NCBI GenBank assembly: GCA_034432855.1
Contig: DAOUBA010000042.1
Span: forward strand, 1 to 5,216
Length of the DNA: 5,216 nt
Origin: DAOUBA01 sp034432855
Lineage (GTDB): Bacteria > Chloroflexota > Anaerolineae > B4-G1
Direction of reading: 5' to 3'
The position numbers and the translations under genes were made by a program. How positions within the stretch are numbered: position 1 is the first letter of the stretch; the number at the start of each line of letters is the position of its first letter. Below are positions 4,503-5,216 of this stretch, in pieces. The notes beneath the pieces are model-generated. The model searched no databases and had not been told where the DNA came from. It worked only from the letters and a program-made list of their open reading frames with translations.

Positions 4503-5216
4503 TCAGGGATTAGTGATCAGGGGAATCTCCTGCCTCTTGCATCCTGCATCCTGTATCCTGCCTCTTGCATCCTGTATCCTGCCTTCTTCCAACACCCACA
4601 CCCGGTTGGCGTACTCCTCTACCAACCGCCGGTCGTGGGTGATCAGGAGCACCGTCTGCCCCGCACAGTTCAGATCGGCCATCAAGTCCATCAGCCGGAG
4701 CAGGTGGCCCCAGTCCTGCCCGATCGTCGGCTCGTCCAGGATCAGGAGCGCCGGGCGCAGAGCCAATGTGGCGGCTAACGCAGTACGCTGTTGCTCGCCC
4801 ACGCTGAGCGCATGCGTCGGGCGGCGGCGCAACTCCAGCAGGTCGGCTTGGGCCAGCACATCTTCGATCCACCCGGCCCGCTCCATTCCCAGGTTGCGCG
4901 GGCCAAAGGTCACCTCCTCCTCGACCGTGTCGCACACCAACTGATGGAGTGGGTTCTGCTGCAAGAGGCCCACGCGCCGGTCGCGCCTGCCATCGTGCCA
5001 GATGATTCGCCCCCGGTGCGGGCGCAGGAGGCCGGCGAGTACGCGGGCAAGCGTGGTCTTGCCGGCACCGTTGGGCGCGACCAGCGCCGCCAAGTCGCCC
5101 TGATACAGCGTGAGCGAGCAATCCTGCAACACGGGGCGGCGATCATAGCCGACGGTGACGTGCTGGAGGGAGACGAGGGGAGACCTTACCCCCGCCCCCC
5201 TGCGCCCCCCTCCCCC
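4503..5216 (-). CDS. ecfA: ECF transporter ATPase domain (EcfA/CbiO-like), 5' partial
   Basis: The frame is open to the window edge; the GTG at 5132 is inside the domain (PLVSLQHVTVGYDRRPVLQD precedes and continues through it), so the true start lies outside. From the edge (residue 1): a Gly/Arg linker (1-12), Walker A at 47-55 (APNGAGKTT, with Ala for the usual first Gly), Q-loop LLQQNP (84-89), EEEVTFGPRNLG (99-110), signature LSVGEQQR (137-144), Walker B LLILDEPT (157-164) and switch His194 in ITHD. The FGPRNLG segment is characteristic of ECF ATPases. The Gly-rich linker before a full domain suggests the second half of a fused double ATPase, as in YkoD-type proteins; a separate gene starting just outside is the alternative. 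After EEGRI (219-223 approximately) the protein ends in a repeat-encoded tail. It energises uptake with EcfT and the S component encoded downstream. Confidence 0.88.
   Translation of the reverse strand, partial: GGGGRRGAGVRSPLVSLQHVTVGYDRRPVLQDCSLTLYQGDLAALVAPNGAGKTTLARVLAGLLRPHRGRIIWHDGRRDRRVGLLQQNPLHQLVCDTVEEEVTFGPRNLGMERAGWIEDVLAQADLLELRRRPTHALSVGEQQRTALAATLALRPALLILDEPTIGQDWGHLLRLMDLMADLNCAGQTVLLITHDRRLVEEYANRVWVLEEGRIQDARGRIQDAGCKRQEIPLITNP
4528..4583. repeat. Heptanucleotide tandem repeat in the 3' end of the ATPase gene
   Basis: Eight consecutive 7-base units of the type TCCTGYA/TCCTGCC/TCTTGCA (plus strand) form two 28-base copies (4528-4555, 4556-4583). On the coding strand they read as CAGGATGC/CAGGATAC-like units. 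Seven bases is out of phase with codons, so the peptide repeats every seven residues: GRIQDAR, GRIQDAG. Next to it, 4507-4526 carries an ATTAGTGATCAGGGGAATC stretch of similar dispersed-repeat character. Confidence 0.85.
5187..5216. repeat. C-rich low-complexity tract in the ATPase linker
   Basis: Runs of five and six C are separated by single G, T or GCG (plus strand), to the window edge. The tract lies in frame in the ATPase gene, coding a Gly/Arg linker. It resembles a dispersed C-rich repeat and may also be a place of sequencing or assembly error. Confidence 0.6.

Noticed and set aside
4528..4583. Possible CRISPR-like array
   Set aside because: Units are 7 bases and contiguous without spacers, so it is a simple tandem repeat.
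1..5216. tRNA, rRNA or riboswitch
   Set aside because: No cloverleaf, rRNA-like stretch or known riboswitch core was found on either strand by eye.

Overview
The window looks like bacterial chromosome from a GC-rich, repeat-laden genome. A Chloroflexota (Anaerolineae/Caldilineae-like) source is my best guess. It rests on the several unrelated short repeat families between and inside genes, the style of the NarL-type regulator and CinA remnants, and the ECF transporter layout. This is inference; no marker gene is present.

Left part (1-2102, + strand): two tandem paralogous genes for exported proteins. The first is cut by the window start and encodes a streptogrisin/alpha-lytic-type S1 serine protease, with the end of its propeptide followed by a complete catalytic domain. 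The second is complete: a signal peptide, a Ser/Ala/Pro-rich linker, the same propeptide-like region (about 91-92% DNA identity by hand count over ~333 bases), and then an unrelated ~90-residue beta-rich domain exactly where the mature protease would begin. The pair is a propeptide with two alternative C-terminal modules.

Middle (2103-3165): a gene graveyard with well-preserved control signals. In order there is a strong intrinsic terminator, a sigma70-type promoter, a ribosome binding site and the first 22 codons of a CinA-type gene. A ~146-base repeat-bearing insertion follows, flanked by CCTAG. Then come about 20 more cinA codons in another frame, a second promoter resembling the first (35/50 identical bases), and a NarL/FixJ response regulator that has lost most of its receiver domain and its reading frame but keeps an intact LuxR-type HTH. 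A long imperfect inverted repeat (CACGAAGG family) separates this from the next operon.

Right part (3166-5216, - strand): an energy-coupling factor (ECF) importer operon, transcribed leftward. It encodes an EcfA-type ATPase domain (5' end outside the window, probably the second half of a fused double ATPase), a six-helix S component of unidentified substrate, and EcfT. The EcfT start appears to be a CTG in a 4-base overlap with the S-component stop. The ATPase gene's 3' end runs through a heptanucleotide repeat that has added a repetitive C-terminal tail.

Together: a secreted protease module, a degraded stretch where genes were lost while promoters stayed, and a vitamin/metal-type importer. 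Nothing in the sequence links the three functionally.
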